Shown: in pieces, positions 22,573 through 34,760 of the stretch
How positions within the stretch are numbered: position 1 is the stretch's first letter
Layout of the letters: every line of letters starts with the position of its first letter
Source of the DNA: Balanoglossus misakiensis
Taxonomy: Eukaryota; Hemichordata
DNA length: 64,000 bases
Assembly: GCA_040954595.2 (NCBI GenBank)
Contig: CM082589.2
Location: 7,750,001-7,814,000, forward strand
Reading direction: 5' to 3'
Made by a program: the position numbers and the translations under genes
Notes under the pieces: model-generated
The model's input: the letters and a program-made list of their open reading frames with translations, nothing else
Database searches by the model: none
What the model was told of the DNA's origin: nothing

Positions 22573-24596
22573 ATGTTACACATTGTGGATGGAATATATT
22601 TGGTTGCCATGAATGTTTCAGTGAGTATTCTTATGCCATAATTCAAATGCCAAAATTGTGATTCAACTTTCAAGAACACAGCATCAGTACTCTCATACTC
22701 ATAGGCTAAATTAGCTGCAGTTCAGTAGCTAGAGGTTTGTGAGTAGACGGCAAAACCAATAGTCTAGTTGACAGTCCAATGCGATCAATTAGTGAACCTA
22801 AAAATGTTCTTTCCTATGATTTTTGTTGTTGCTGATTTGCAATTCACATGGCCCCTAGAACTATATCAGCTTAGTTACCAAAATGGCAGTGTTGGGAACT
22901 CTTCTAATTTGCATAATCAAAAATTGCCACTAAAGTCCTTCAAAATGTAAATTTCACAGGTTTGTCTCAAAATGGTGTGTAATCTTCCGTTTTCGAGATT
23001 GCTCATGTGGGCACCCAATCAAAACAATACTATAATATGGCGGTGTTGTTCAACTCTCCTAATTTGCATAAGCAAAAATGGCCGCCAAACACCTTTAAAT
23101 GTAAATTTCAAATGTGTGTCTTAAAATGGTGTGTAATATCGCATGTTCAGGGTTTTCATTAATATAGGTACCTAAAATAATCTCAACTTGGTTGACTTGT
23201 CAATATTAGACTACTTCTAATTTACATAATTCAAAATGGCTGCCAGACACCTGGATATTTTAACTTTTGCCCTTCTTGTCGCACAATTATGTGTAATATC
23301 CTATTTTTTAATTTTTTAATATATGTAGAATCCATTTCCGGTGTTTATTTGTTAATTACAGGCAATTAAGTGTGAAAATTGTCGAGCCAATCTTAATTTC
23401 TAAGCTGCACCACAAATCTAATGCATTGTTCAGAACTGGAAGTGTATGTAGCTGTATATTTACGCGACTTTTTAGTTTTGGCTCTCACATATTTCGTGAA
23501 AATTTATTGCTCATGTAAAACCCGTTTTACAGTACCTGTATGTCCATTATTTCAGAGCGTATTTTTGCCTTGAGGCATTCAAAAATCGATGCCAAGAACA
23601 TCTTCATGATTGGTAATAATTGGTATGTTTTGATAGTTTTCTCCAAGTCATTATCATGAAGTTTAGAGAATGGTTATTACCATTCTAGATATGCAGTTCT
23701 AAATAGATTCCTGAGTGTATTCATTTGCTCCTCGTTCACATTTGTGACTACTTTTCCATGCTTTTAAAACCTGTTGATAAAAGATCGGCAATCTTGAGAC
23801 AAAGGGTTCTCTTGAAATTCTACTATTTGAAAATACATCTTTAAGAATTGAAAAATCTGAAAATGGGTCTGTCAAATGTACGATCCACATAAACTTAAAT
23901 GCAACCATTTTCCATTTAGAAATTGTTATTTTACAGCCTCCTTCGTTTGATGGCCCAGCTAATACATATACTCTTGAGACAGGGTCTTTAGACAAAGCTG
24001 TTGGGGCATGTACAAGATCTGGTTCAATACTCTTGCAATTAAAGTTCCGTATAATATTTTGTTCAGTATATCCTCCATGTTAATAAGACGTGTAAAATTA
24101 ATACAGGCGATTTACACAAATGACACTTACAGCAGAGATTACCTGCCTATACTGATTCCAAAATGGCTGATGTTGTGTATCCCATACAAAAAACAAACAG
24201 CGCCACCAATGTCGAGTAATATGGGTTACTGAATGGTTTTAAAATGCTCCACATGATTTAAATTGGGCTCATGATAATGAATGCACTGCATGCAATGAGA
24301 ACTACACTGCATGGATCACTTTCCAAAACTTATTCCCAGTTCACATTCTTATTGGCGTGGCAAATTGAATGCATTTTATTCACTATTTGTCACTTTTATT
24401 GCGTTCAGTGAACGTGGCAAACGCAAGAACCTCCAGACATTCAGATTTTACGATAAAGATATATGTATACATGAACTGTGAGTAAGTGTCTTGTTTTCAA
24501 CTTTCTGTCTTGCAGGAGGAACTTTCCATGAGATCTGACAAGACGGGGGAATTTGAATATTATAGAAATGGATATACATTGCTACAGTACAGCTGA
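22573..24596 (+). CDS. Possible 42-residue spliced small ORF
   Basis: Exon 1 coding part 22573-22620 (ATG in GGAGATGTT, donor TCA|GTGAGT) joins in phase to 24516-24596 (acceptor CTTTCTGTCTTGCAG). The product opens MLHIVDGIYLVAMNVS, hydrophobic, and continues with EELSMRSDKTGEFEYYRNG, ending LLQYS. It is not a protein I recognise. The strong splice sites and CpG-rich upstream segment support a transcript; the small size means the ORF may be a chance frame in a long non-coding RNA. A second donor (CATG|GTAAGC near 24715) suggests the transcript goes on. The intron carries the tandem repeat at 22880-23310 and a MITE-E piece. Confidence 0.35.
22880..23310. repeat. Diverged tandem repeat, about 150-190 bp units, 3 copies
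   Basis: Each unit contains CTAATTTGCATAA (or TTACATAA), CAAAAATGGCCGCCA (variants), AAATGTAAATTTCA and GGTGTGTAATAT. The copies are about 75-80 percent alike. They lie in the intron of the candidate small-ORF transcript. Confidence 0.75.
23460..23534. repeat. MITE-E, partial copy (inverted end)
   Basis: TTCGTGAAAATTTATTGCTC, then TGTAAAACCCGTTTTACAGTA: the terminal part of the element in reverse orientation, compared with 43146-43368. Confidence 0.65.
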
Positions 24597-25217
24597 TCCT
24601 TGAGCAGGGGAGTATTTTTTTATTCATACTATTTAGTTTATTTTATTGCTTTGCAATTGCAATGTACATTACAGGATGGTGCAGAATTGCAAACACTAGC
24701 CTGCTGAAAACATGGTAAGCATCTGTTATTTGTACTTCAGGATGTTAAAATGCAAATTTACAGTTAGGAGGATGGTGTAGTGTATTGATCACAACATCAG
24801 TTGTGTTGAAATTGGAGCAATTATCTAATTTAAAATCAACGAAATCAAAAGACAAGTTTATTATTAGAGCAGTCAATATGTGAATGAAGTGTGTATTGAG
24901 AACTACATGCATACAAAGCATAAAACCGAAAGTAACCTTCATTGACCGCCAATGTATTGGGTTTTGTCATCAAAAAGTTAAGAGTGTAGTTTGTGGACTG
25001 TACTTTGATTTAAGACGGAACATTTTAATTAAGTGTAAAATACAAAAAATACTTTAATAATTTACAGGGATAATACTGTATCATATGTGTATTTTTGCTG
25101 AAAAGTATAATTTTGAGTGTTTCACAATACATATTAATTAAACAAGAGTACCCCCAGGCTTGTAATAATGGTTCAGTACAAATATAAAACCTTAACAATA
25201 AAGATTAGGTAACAATG

Positions 25218-25412
25218 TGCACAATGATGATGATGTAGATAATGATGAGGATGATGATAATGATAACAATGATTATAATAATGGTATGATAATATGGTGA
25301 CAATGATGATGATAATTTAATAACAAAAATAATAGTGATATAATAATAATATAAGAACAAAAATAACGATGATTATGGTGGTGATGATGATGATGATGAT
25401 GATGATGGTTTG
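25218..25412. repeat. GAT/AAT-rich microsatellite
   Basis: Impure repeats of GATGAT and AATAAT over about 190 bp, ending in a clean (GAT)8 or so near 25390. Confidence 0.9.
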
Positions 25413-26948
25413 AGATAAAAACGGATGGAGACTGAATTTTGTTCAAATGGTATAGGTGGTGTTTTTTGATTCCAAAAATAATGTGTACATTGTTTTGTCT
25501 GTTAAACTTGGCATTTTGTGGTTTTAGTGGTATAAAGTAACAGAATGATGTTGTGGTTGAAGTGGTATAAAGTAACAGAATGATAATATTAGTGAAGGTT
25601 TAATTTAGCCATAAACATAACAGATGTATTTTTATCTAAACAGTCACTGAGTCAGTTACAGTCATCTTAAATATTTTCCGAATTGGTAGCCTTAAGACTA
25701 TGCATAGTTGATATTGCATACTTTGTGATTCAGTGTACTGAGTTTTGCCTGATTCTGTGTACAAATTCTAGAGTAAAATTATCCTAGTACATGAGCTGTT
25801 GGTGGAAACATTTATGACTGGTGTTTTTCCGTAAATCTGATTACAGGTGGTATGATTGATTGGTGATGATTTGTTATGACATCAAGACAAAAGAAGACAG
25901 TTACAATGAACTAATCAACCACTTCTCTTATCTCTTAGGAATTGCTAACGATTTTTTTTACAGATGCCCTCACTGTAATATGTACATTACTTGTTCAGAT
26001 ATCATTATTTTTGTTACACAATTTTATATGAGATCTAATGCAGTGACACTGCAGTCAAATAGACTGTGGTATTTAATGTGTTTTATGTATAATTATTCCA
26101 TTTTAGCATCTAGTATAACTATTGAATTGAATGCACAAGTTTTTCTTTTCCAAATCTGACCTGGCCAGTCAGATTTGGACATGTCATTACATACCTTGCA
26201 CTCACAAACATTAATACCTTGCAGACACAAACATGACATACTGTACATGTACATGTATAAGTAACCACTCACTTCAAGTGTTGACAAGTAACAGTTTGTG
26301 CAGTATGAAAATGCTGCATCATTATATGCTTTATAATAATTTTACTATGAGGGATTCATTGTGTTATTATATGTTCACAATTTATGTGTATTGAATGCAT
26401 GATTTCAATCCAGATTACATGATGTAAACATTGCATTATATAACATTTTTATTCCAGATGTGTACCTGTGTATTTCCTGGTGTTTAAATACCATCCAGTC
26501 AGTTTCACCAACAGCTCATTGTCTCCCCTCCCCCCCTTTTGTCAGTGAAGTGAGCAATCTTTTGTATTGGAAAGCAATGCATAGGCTTGTCTGTTTTGCA
26601 GTATATTAGTAAATGACCATTAAGAATTACTGGTGTGCAATGTCAACTGTGCATATTCATTATCATTTGAAAGTTCCGTATTACAAAATTCTTAGACTTA
26701 CAAATTTACATACTGATAATAATAAACATATAATATTTAAGAGTATTTAAGAGTATAAAAGCTAGATTAATAAACAGGAGACTATAGACTTTGTAGAATG
26801 TCATGGGTTGAAAGTTTTCTGGGTCTTTGGTTTTTTGATTTAGTTGCTGTTCTATGTTAAATGTTGGTGATGGTGGTGGCAGTTTTGATGTTAATTGTTA
26901 TTGCTAAATACTGGTGATGGCATTGATGGTTATAGTTATGTTAATGGC

Positions 26949-27000
26949 AGGCGTTGATGATGATGGTAATGATGGCGATGATGATGATGATGATGATGGC

Positions 27001-27036
<36 letters not shown>

Positions 27037-27250
27037 ATTAAGGATGATTATGATAATATAATAATAAAAGTAGCCGTAATAAACAAAACATAACAAAATA
27101 GCGATGATGATGATGATGATGATGATGATGATATTAAGGATGATTATGATAATATAAAAATAAAAGTAGCTGTAATTAACAAAACAAAACAAAATAGCAA
27201 CAGTAATAATAATGACGATGATGATGATGAAGATGAAGATGATGATGATT
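26949..27250. repeat. GAT microsatellite with a ~100-bp tandem duplication
   Basis: The unit 26999-27100 (GAT run, ATATTAAGGATGATTATGAT, AAAAGTAGC, AACAAAACA, AAAATAGC) is repeated at 27101-27197 with a shorter GAT run and a few changes. The minus strand stays open with Ile-rich protein, which is an artefact. Confidence 0.92.
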
Positions 27251-27774
27251 TTCCAGTTAGGAGCTAAAACAAGTGAAATGTATAGTGTAGCAATAACAAT
27301 GTACAATATGTAGAAAGGTGTTAACTACTGGAATAATTTGTTTATAATGTGTTGTTAATTTTTTAGTCCCCAATGGGACTGCGTTATTGACTGTGATTTG
27401 TTAACTCAAGTACTTGTCCATGTTTCTCCCACTGAAAATTCAATAGGTTTATCTATGACAATGAATTAACATTTACTATTTATTATTTGTTGCAGGTGTT
27501 GGGGTTTCTTAGCAGCCAAGTTGCAGTTCGTAGCAGTCAGTTACAGTTGTCTATTAAGTATTTACACATTTTTTTCTCATTAGTTTCAGATTTTCCATGA
27601 TGCAACAATCCTCCAGCCCATGATGCAATATATCTTCTTGCCCAGACGCCCAGCTGGTAACCAGGTAACATGTTTCCTGTGGTGTGAGTATGCAAATTTA
27701 TTTTGTATGATCCAGCCATTGATGTACATTACATTAAAAAAGCATTGAAGATTTGAATGTCACAAAATGCCAAG

Positions 27775-28780
27775 ACTTGTCCACACTTGCGCACAACAGT
27801 ATGGTGTCTTGTAATGTTCATGAAGTCAGGAAATCATCTGTTCATATATACATTAAACTGTCTTTTTGTTTGACAGAAAAAATACTTATTGACATATTTT
27901 TCAATTTTTGCAGATCGACATCTGCCATGCACCATGTAGATCTTTGCATTCCTGTAAAGCAGCCCAGCGGATTTCAAAGGTATCAATTCAAGCTGCAACA
28001 GCGTTAGTGGGGCAGGTGGTACAATTATTCTAAGATGACTTGACTCCAATTTCATTAAAACTTGGGCGATAATCGGACAATGTACTGTGACGTACATAAA
28101 ATGCACAGCAATTTATTTTGCAACTTGATCAAGAACAGCCACTAAGCTAAGACTTGTCCATACATTCACGGACACCAGAATGGCATCTTGCATTGTCCAT
28201 GGCAACAGGAGATCATCTGACCATAAATGCATTTTAGTGTTGTGTTGTAATTGACCGAAAAATACTGATTGACATATTTTTCAATTTTTGCAGATAACAG
28301 TTTCTCTCACTGATGATCAACATCTGCCAACCTTCATGTAGATCTGTGCATGCCTGTGAAGCAGCCCACCGGATTTCAAAGGTATCAATTTAAGCTGAAA
28401 CAGCGTTAGTGGGGCAGGTGGTACAATTATTATAATCTATCTTGACTGCAATTTCATTCAAACTTGATAATTGGACAATGTACTGTGTGACATACATATG
28501 CATAGCAATTTATTTTGCAACTTGATCCAGTACAGCCACTAAGCTAAGATTTGTCCATACGTTCACGGACAACAGCATTGTCAAGGGCAACAGGAGATCA
28601 TCTGACCATAAGTGCATTTTAGTGTTGTGTTGTTTGACTGAAAAATACTTATCGCGGGTGTTGACATATTTTCCATTTTTGCAGATAACAGTTTCTTTCG
28701 CTGATGGTCGATATCTGCCAACCACCATGTAGATCTGTGTATGCCTGTCGAGCAGCCCAGCAGATTTCAAAGGTAACTTG
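27775..28780. repeat. Tandem array of a ~385-bp unit, each with an exon-like segment
   Basis: Three copies can be aligned. Each has ACTTGTCCA or ATTTGTCCA, AGATCATCTG (or AAATCATCTG), GACATATTTT, a splice-acceptor-like TTTTTGCAG, then about 75-95 nt with CATGTAGATCT and GCAGCCCA, then a donor-like AAAG|GTATC or AAAG|GTAAC. The acceptor AGs are at about 27914, 28294 and 28684. The flanking part with GTTAGTGGGGCAGGTGGTAC is kept in two copies. The exon-like segments have stops in most frames, so they are not conserved as protein. Confidence 0.8.
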
Positions 28781-29055
28781 AGATAATTTTAGTCTTCTCC
28801 AGCATTGGTGGACCCCATGGATGACAGCATACCGGTAGACTGATTTTGGTCATTTTGGATGGCAGCTAGTAAATGACTTATTGTCCATGGAGACCAGGGA
28901 TCATCTTCATAAGTTTGTGCTGGTTGACAATAAAAGAGCTATTGGCACGTTTTGACACATCAAAATACTTAATGTCATTATTCAGACTTGATTGAAGTAT
29001 ATCATTCAATCAAATAGTTTACTAATGTATTAGTATTCAGGGCCTGAACATTTCC

Positions 29056-29751
29056 TTAACCCTTTGAACCCTGAGCTCCCCAGGGTAACGTGACCTATAT
29101 CCTGAGCTCCATAAGGGGTCTGGTTGAAATATCATTTATTTCTGAAATCATATTTGTATGCCCTTATGTATTTTTGAGATGTGTAAACATGAATAAATGA
29201 TAAATAACAGGGGGGAGTGACTCTCCTTGCAGCTCCGGAACAATCCCCTGCCTGGCCCGTGTCCCCTGCCACGCCCCCTGTAACCTCACCTTCCCTACCA
29301 CGACCGCGATCCCCACCTCTGCCACGCCCACTGCCAACAGGTTCTGGCTCTAAATTATCAGCGTCAGAAACATTTGAAGCAGCCGAACCATCGTGGGCGA
29401 AATTGCCGTTTACACTAGAACGTTCACTCGAGAAATCACTACCATGGCCGTAATTCTTATCTTGCTCACTTTTCGACTCCGAACTCAAATATCTTAGAGC
29501 ATTTGTGTAGTTGTAATACATCTACGAGGCATTTTTGAAGAGCTAATGTCCAGTAAGCAATACACAGCGACAGTTAACCAATAGCAGAAATACGTCATCA
29601 CAATGTTTTGATGCCAAACACGTGTAATATCAAGTGATCTGATTGGTTGTTAAATGTCTAGGCGCTAAAGCCGGAATACTGACATTCAGGATATAAAGTC
29701 AAAGTGCAATATGCCAGCTAGTTTACGGGCTTTAAGGGTTCAAAGGGTTAA
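29056..29751 (-). mobile_element. PiggyBac-type element, internally deleted, with TTAA target sites
   Basis: TTAA (29056-29059 and 29748-29751) flanks perfect 13-bp inverted ends CCCTTTGAACCCT / AGGGTTCAAAGGG; TTAA duplication with CCC...GGG ends is the mark of the piggyBac superfamily. A second inverted pair (TATATCCTGA near 29097 and TCAGGATATA near 29686) lies inside the ends. The 688-bp element carries one 129-codon frame on the minus strand (29521-29132): Ser/Asp-rich, then an Arg-Gly run, ending soon after PPCYLSFIHV. Its position fits the disordered N-terminus of a transposase whose catalytic domain was lost, but that is inference. The exactly matching ends suggest it is not very old. 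Confidence 0.8.
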
Positions 29752-31576
29752 TTTTTCACTGGTCCCAGGACTAGTGACCTGTTTCTTTTTCCCACTGGTC
29801 CGCCAACATTTGCATAATAATATGAGACTGGCTCATCATTCTCACCTGTCAACATCCAAGTCCATTTATTTCTATCTCTAATTTGTTAATAAAATATACA
29901 GCAAATGCTGTTGTTTCCATTATGAACATTACATTAATATTACATTGATATTTTTATTTAGCAGATTTCTCAAGTTCCTGTTCTGCAGTGTCTCATTTTC
30001 TACACTAGTAGTACTGTGCACTTTCAGAAATTAGTATTAGGCATGTGAGGAAACGGTGTATAGGCAGAACATTGTATTGCCCTTCGCGGCATACTTCACC
30101 CACGGCCATGTAGAGACCAAATCATCGACAATGACTGGTTACTCATGATTGTTAGCTTTTCTCCACACTTGACATTTACTGTACTTAATAAATAAATTGT
30201 TGTCTGGCTGTCAAGGGACACCAACAAGCATATACTTCATATGCTCAAGTAATTACCTGATTGGATGGAGCCACATTCTGGATCTAATCCCCTTGTCAGT
30301 GTTTGACAGGGGTACATTTTCGTTTCTGTGTGTAAGTTAAATGTCTCCTTATAGCTGCTGCAATAAATCAATGAAAGGTGAGTGTTATGTGCTTTTTGTG
30401 TTTACAGGAAAGAAGAGGATACATGTTGGAATTGAATTCAAAAGCTGGTGCATTGGATGTCAAGAGGTTTCCTCAGACTGATGACTGTCTTTTTACTGAC
30501 TTGAATAAAATAAACCAATGTTGTCTGATTTCGTCGTCATTTCAAGAACAGAACTTCTCCCTGTGGTTGAAATTGAACATTGATCATTCCCTACCTTAGT
30601 TTCTGAGACATATTAGAAATGTAATATTATGATAGCATTTTTTTGGTAAATTGTGTCATAAAGTCTTGTCAGTGAGAGAGGCAGCAGGTTAAAATTACTT
30701 GCAAAGTGTACATTTCAGTATGCCAACACTGGTTCAAGTTTGACATTTCTAATCAATCCCATTATATTGCTTATTACAGTCCTAAATTATCACTACGATT
30801 TGTGCGGCATAATTAACCTGAAGGTTGTTGGGTCCTATAGGCACAATAAGCATTGCACGTCACAAGCACTATGTGTAAAATAGCACTACATGTAATCGCA
30901 CTGGATACAGCAGCCTTCAGGTGTTTACCATTGAACCTTACAATGCATAAAATTATTGCACCCACTTATAGAAAAGGTAAAATGGTAAACAAAACAAACA
31001 AATTACAGCATTATTCAAAAATTGTGTGAAATAGTTGTGTTTAAGAAAGCAAACATGACAAAGAACAGTAAACCACCTTTGCATTTTGTTTGACTTGCCT
31101 TCTCTATAAACTTGAATTTTTCCATTATTGTACTTGATATAGGCATGACTTTCTACTGTTGTACATTTTGAAAGTATGTTTTTGTAATGTTGAACAAAAG
31201 GGGGTTTAATGGCCATGTTTTCAGGATTAATATTGAAGTACAAACCGTGGGTATAAACATTGGTGTAAATTTAAGGCTATCCAGGATAGTCTGGGAGCTT
31301 AATGAATAAGGAGTCGTGCATTGAACCCTTGAATTTTTAATTAGTCACATGATCTGGCAGCCATTTTGGATTTTGGAAAATCTTTAAATTCTCAAAAACT
31401 ACAAGGCCAATCAAGTTCAAAAGTGTTGGCAATACGACCGGTCATGTGACTTTGGCCGGCAAGTTGGATTTCTATGAATACCTCATGAAAATTTCAAAAA
31501 TGTTCTCCAGAACTGGTGACTACCATGTCACAAGATTTGGTGTATGTGCATGGTCACATATCCAGTTTGTGATGGG

Positions 31577-32110
31577 TGACCATTATGGTGGCCATATTGG
31601 ATTATGCGGAAATGTGCATATACCTTAGGTTTGGATATTAATTCCAAGACCCCCTTGACTTATGTTGACCTCATTAATTTATGTGCATATCTAATTTTAG
31701 ATTAACCAATAGGGTTGGCCATTATGGTGGCCATATTGGATTATGCGGAAATGTGCATATACCTTAGGTTTGGATACAAATTCCAGGACCCCTTGACTTA
31801 TATTGACCTCATTAATTTATGTGCATATCTAATTTTAGATTAACCAATAGGGTTGGCCATTATGGTGGCCATATTGGATCATGCGGAAGTGTGCATGATA
31901 TACCTTAAATTTGAATACAAAGTTTAGGACCCCCTTGACTTGTGTTAACCGCAATAATTTGTTGTGCATATCTAATTTTAGACTTACCAATAGGGTTACA
32001 GGTGCATGTTTTTATGAGCATGTTCTATTATGGGACTAAAATTTGTTGCAATTTGACCCCAATGACCTATGTCAACCTCATTAAATTTGTGCATACCTAA
32101 TTTTATGCTA
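31577..32110. repeat. Tandem array with 138-139-bp unit, 3 good copies plus decayed ones
   Basis: CATTATGGTGGCCATATTGG recurs at 31581, 31720 and 31858. Between them lie GGTTTGGATA, CCCCTTGACTTAT, GACCTCATTAATTTATGTGC and TTAGATTAACCAATAGGG. The first copies are over 90 percent alike; beyond 31990 the unit decays, with ACCAATAGGG still visible near 31985 and 32240. Confidence 0.92.
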
Positions 32111-32499
32111 ATCGCTAAGGCTATAGTGACCATGGCATGACCCTTGACCTACTTTCCCATATCTCAGCATCATGACCAGATACATGTAGCCTAATTATTG
32201 CTATTTAGTAGAGTGGAATGCCTAATGGGGTCATTTAACGTCATTAACCAATAGGGCTAGATATATGTTTTTCTTTCTCGTACATGGACCAATATGGGAT
32301 TAAAATTTTGGGTGACCTTGGAGTGACCCTGACCTACTTTCCTGTATCTCATCAGCATTCCAAGCAGATACAGGCTTGGTATTCTGTGGGAACCACTTGG
32401 AGCCCCACAAACCCTTCTTGCTGGTTTTACTTATTTATTTATTTGCATTTTTGCTTATCCATTCATTCATTTATTCACTCTGGATGTGTGTGTATGTAT

Positions 32500-32965
32500 G
32501 TACCCGGGTATGTTCTCTGTCCCCATCCAGGGCCTGTCCCTTCCCCTGCCCTGCCCTCATCCTGTACCTTGTCCCTGTTATATCCCTTACCCTATCCTTG
32601 CCCTGTATTCCGGCCTGTCCTGTCCACACCATGTCCCCTGCCCTTTCCCATCCAGTACATTGGCCTGTCCCCATCCTGTACCCCGTCTTCTAGCTACCTT
32701 GTAACCTGTCCTGTACCTAGCTGGTATGTTATATTTCCTGTCTCCGTCATGTACCCTGCCCCGTCATGTTCTGTATTCTGGCCTAACCTGCCCTGTTCCT
32801 GTGTTGACCTGTACTGTACTCTGTACTGTATCCTGGCCAGGTCTGTCATGACCCTTTCCTCGTCCTGTCCCCTGTACGGGTACCTGCCCGGTTCTGTCCC
32901 TTTTCCTGTGCCCGCCGGATCCTGTCCCTGGCCTGACCTTCCTGGCCTGGGCTCTTTCCCAGCAG
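32500..32965. repeat. CCTG/CCCTGTCC-rich minisatellite
   Basis: More than 400 bp made of loose variants of CCTGTCCC, CCTGCCC and CCTGTACC. It keeps several plus-strand frames open, one for 275 codons, reading Pro/Cys/Ser/Leu-rich protein. The strongly skewed strand composition and the lack of any stable repeat period suggest an old degenerate minisatellite. Confidence 0.85.
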
Positions 32966-33111
32966 CCCTACCCAGGGTTGTATTTTGGAATTTTCATAAT
33001 TTTTGGTTGTCTGGAAGACTCTGGTTGTATTTTGGCATCTGTGATTGCCATGGTTATATTTTTGAATTCATAGATGAATATTCTTTGTTTGTCTGGGTTC
33101 TTTGGTTCTGA

Positions 33112-33385
33112 TGAAGCTGGAAAATTGACAGTTTCTCCTGCTGTATTCTCACAGTTCAACTGCCATGTCTCTTCTTCTTTGGATGTCGCTTGGAGTCACA
33201 ACGCATGCAACCAGCTGATGCGATACAAGCTCCCCCCAATCGTGGAAAATTGACAGTTTCTCCTGCTGTATTCTCACAGTTCAACTGCCATGTCTCTTAA
33301 TTCTTCTTTGGATGTCGCGTGGAGTCACTACGCATGCAACCAGCCCACGTGATACAAGCTCCGCCCCAATCGTGGAAAATTGACA
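33112..33385. repeat. Tandem duplication, ~127-bp unit, 2.2 copies
   Basis: GGAAAATTGACAGTTTCTCC starts copies at about 33119, 33244 and 33375; each full copy goes on with TGCTGTATTCTCACAGTTCA, GGATGTCGC and CGCATGCAACCAGC. The copies are about 95 percent alike, so the duplication is fairly recent. Confidence 0.93.
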
Positions 33386-33649
33386 GTTTCTCCAGAGATC
33401 TGAGTCTTCTTTATGGCATTGACCTAGCACTTCCTACGTCTGCTGCTTTCTGCGATGCAATTTCCCTTGTTCACCACACTTGCAGAAGAAGACACAAGAT
33501 TGCAGTCCCTCTTCAACTCACCTATATCTTTGCGCGCTCTGTTTTCGCTTCCTTCGATGTACTTTCGCATATTATAAATAAAAAATCTGTATGTGTGTGT
33601 GTGAACATTTTAACATTCCTGTCTTTGCATAATTTGTCCTCAGTGTTTA

Positions 33650-34760
33650 GGGGGTATGTCTTTAATGAAGTTTTCCCAATGGCTATAACAGATGAGAAGG
33701 TCTTAATTTGCAATATATTTAATTTGAGAATAACATACCATGCATGTCGTGAATAACCTGATTTGATAATGGAAAACAATTGCAATAGATCCTTCAAGTC
33801 CAGTGTAGTTTCCTGGGATCAGTTCATTAGTCGCTTTCCACGTGTGTGTTCAATATACCGGTATATCTGTTTTATTCTTTATGTGTTAGTATGAACTTTA
33901 TGGTTTTGCCTTTATTCCATAAATAATACTTTAAAATGCTTAACATTTTAAAGTATTTTTGGAACAGTTGGATTTGTGTGTATGTGTGTTGGTTTTTTTG
34001 TAGAGATTTGTTTTTTCAAAATGCAGTGTGTGAGTGTTTACTATATTTTGATGAATTTTTTTTTGATAAATACATTAAATAATGTGTTTACATAAGCCAT
34101 AAAGAGATTTAATTTTTTTAATTTGGTTGGGGTGGGGCAGTAAATTCACTTATGAAATAACATGGCTTACAGGCAACACATTATTTAAACTTTTCGAGCA
34201 ACAAAAATTTGACATTGATTTCATTTTATAAAATGAATTTTTCTGTGTATTCTATAGATTTTCAGATTTCAGTTATTTTACATTTAATTTTAAGTCTTTT
34301 TCCCTCAATGATTTGGGACTTTTATGAAACCTTTTCAATCCTATACCAGATGAGAAGGTTTCAATTTTCTTTTACTGGACGTAAAGTATTTTTTATTTAT
34401 GGAACAGTTTTGATGTGTGTGTGTGTACATGTACATGTACATGTGTTTTTTCAGAGATTTTTTTTACAAAATGCATAAGTGATGTGTTTGCAGCAGCCAT
34501 AAAAGCCTAACTGTTTTTATATTGGGTGGGGGAGGGAGGGAGGGAAGTAAATTCGCTCATGAAATGATATGGCTTACAGGCAACACATTATTTTGCATTT
34601 TTGAACAATTAAAAATGACATTTATTTCACTTTATAAAATGATTTTTTCTATATTTTATACGTTTTCAGATTTCAGCTATTTTACATTTAATTATCATTA
34701 TCAAAGATGAGTAGGTTTCAATTTGCTTTTGCTTGACATTGTAAAGTGCTAATATTTATT
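33650..34760. repeat. Tandem array with ~400-410-bp unit, about 2.5 copies
   Basis: Landmarks repeat in the same order: GATGAGAAGGT (33691, 34349, variant near 34706), GGAACAGTT (33961, 34400), GCCATAAA (34097, 34497), GGCTTACAGGCAACACATTA (34163, 34571) and TTTCAGATTTCAG (34259, 34667). Some landmarks drift in spacing through small insertions. No protein is encoded. Confidence 0.8.

Noticed and set aside
26941-27306. 121-codon minus-strand frame rich in Ile
   Set aside because: It is the complement of the GAT/AAT microsatellite and would give an endless poly-Ile segment; not a membrane protein.
32284-33111. Longest open frame of the window, 275 codons, plus strand
   Set aside because: Most of it is the CCTG-rich minisatellite read as Pro/Cys/Ser; the frame has no splice context, no domain and several overlapping open frames in the same tract.
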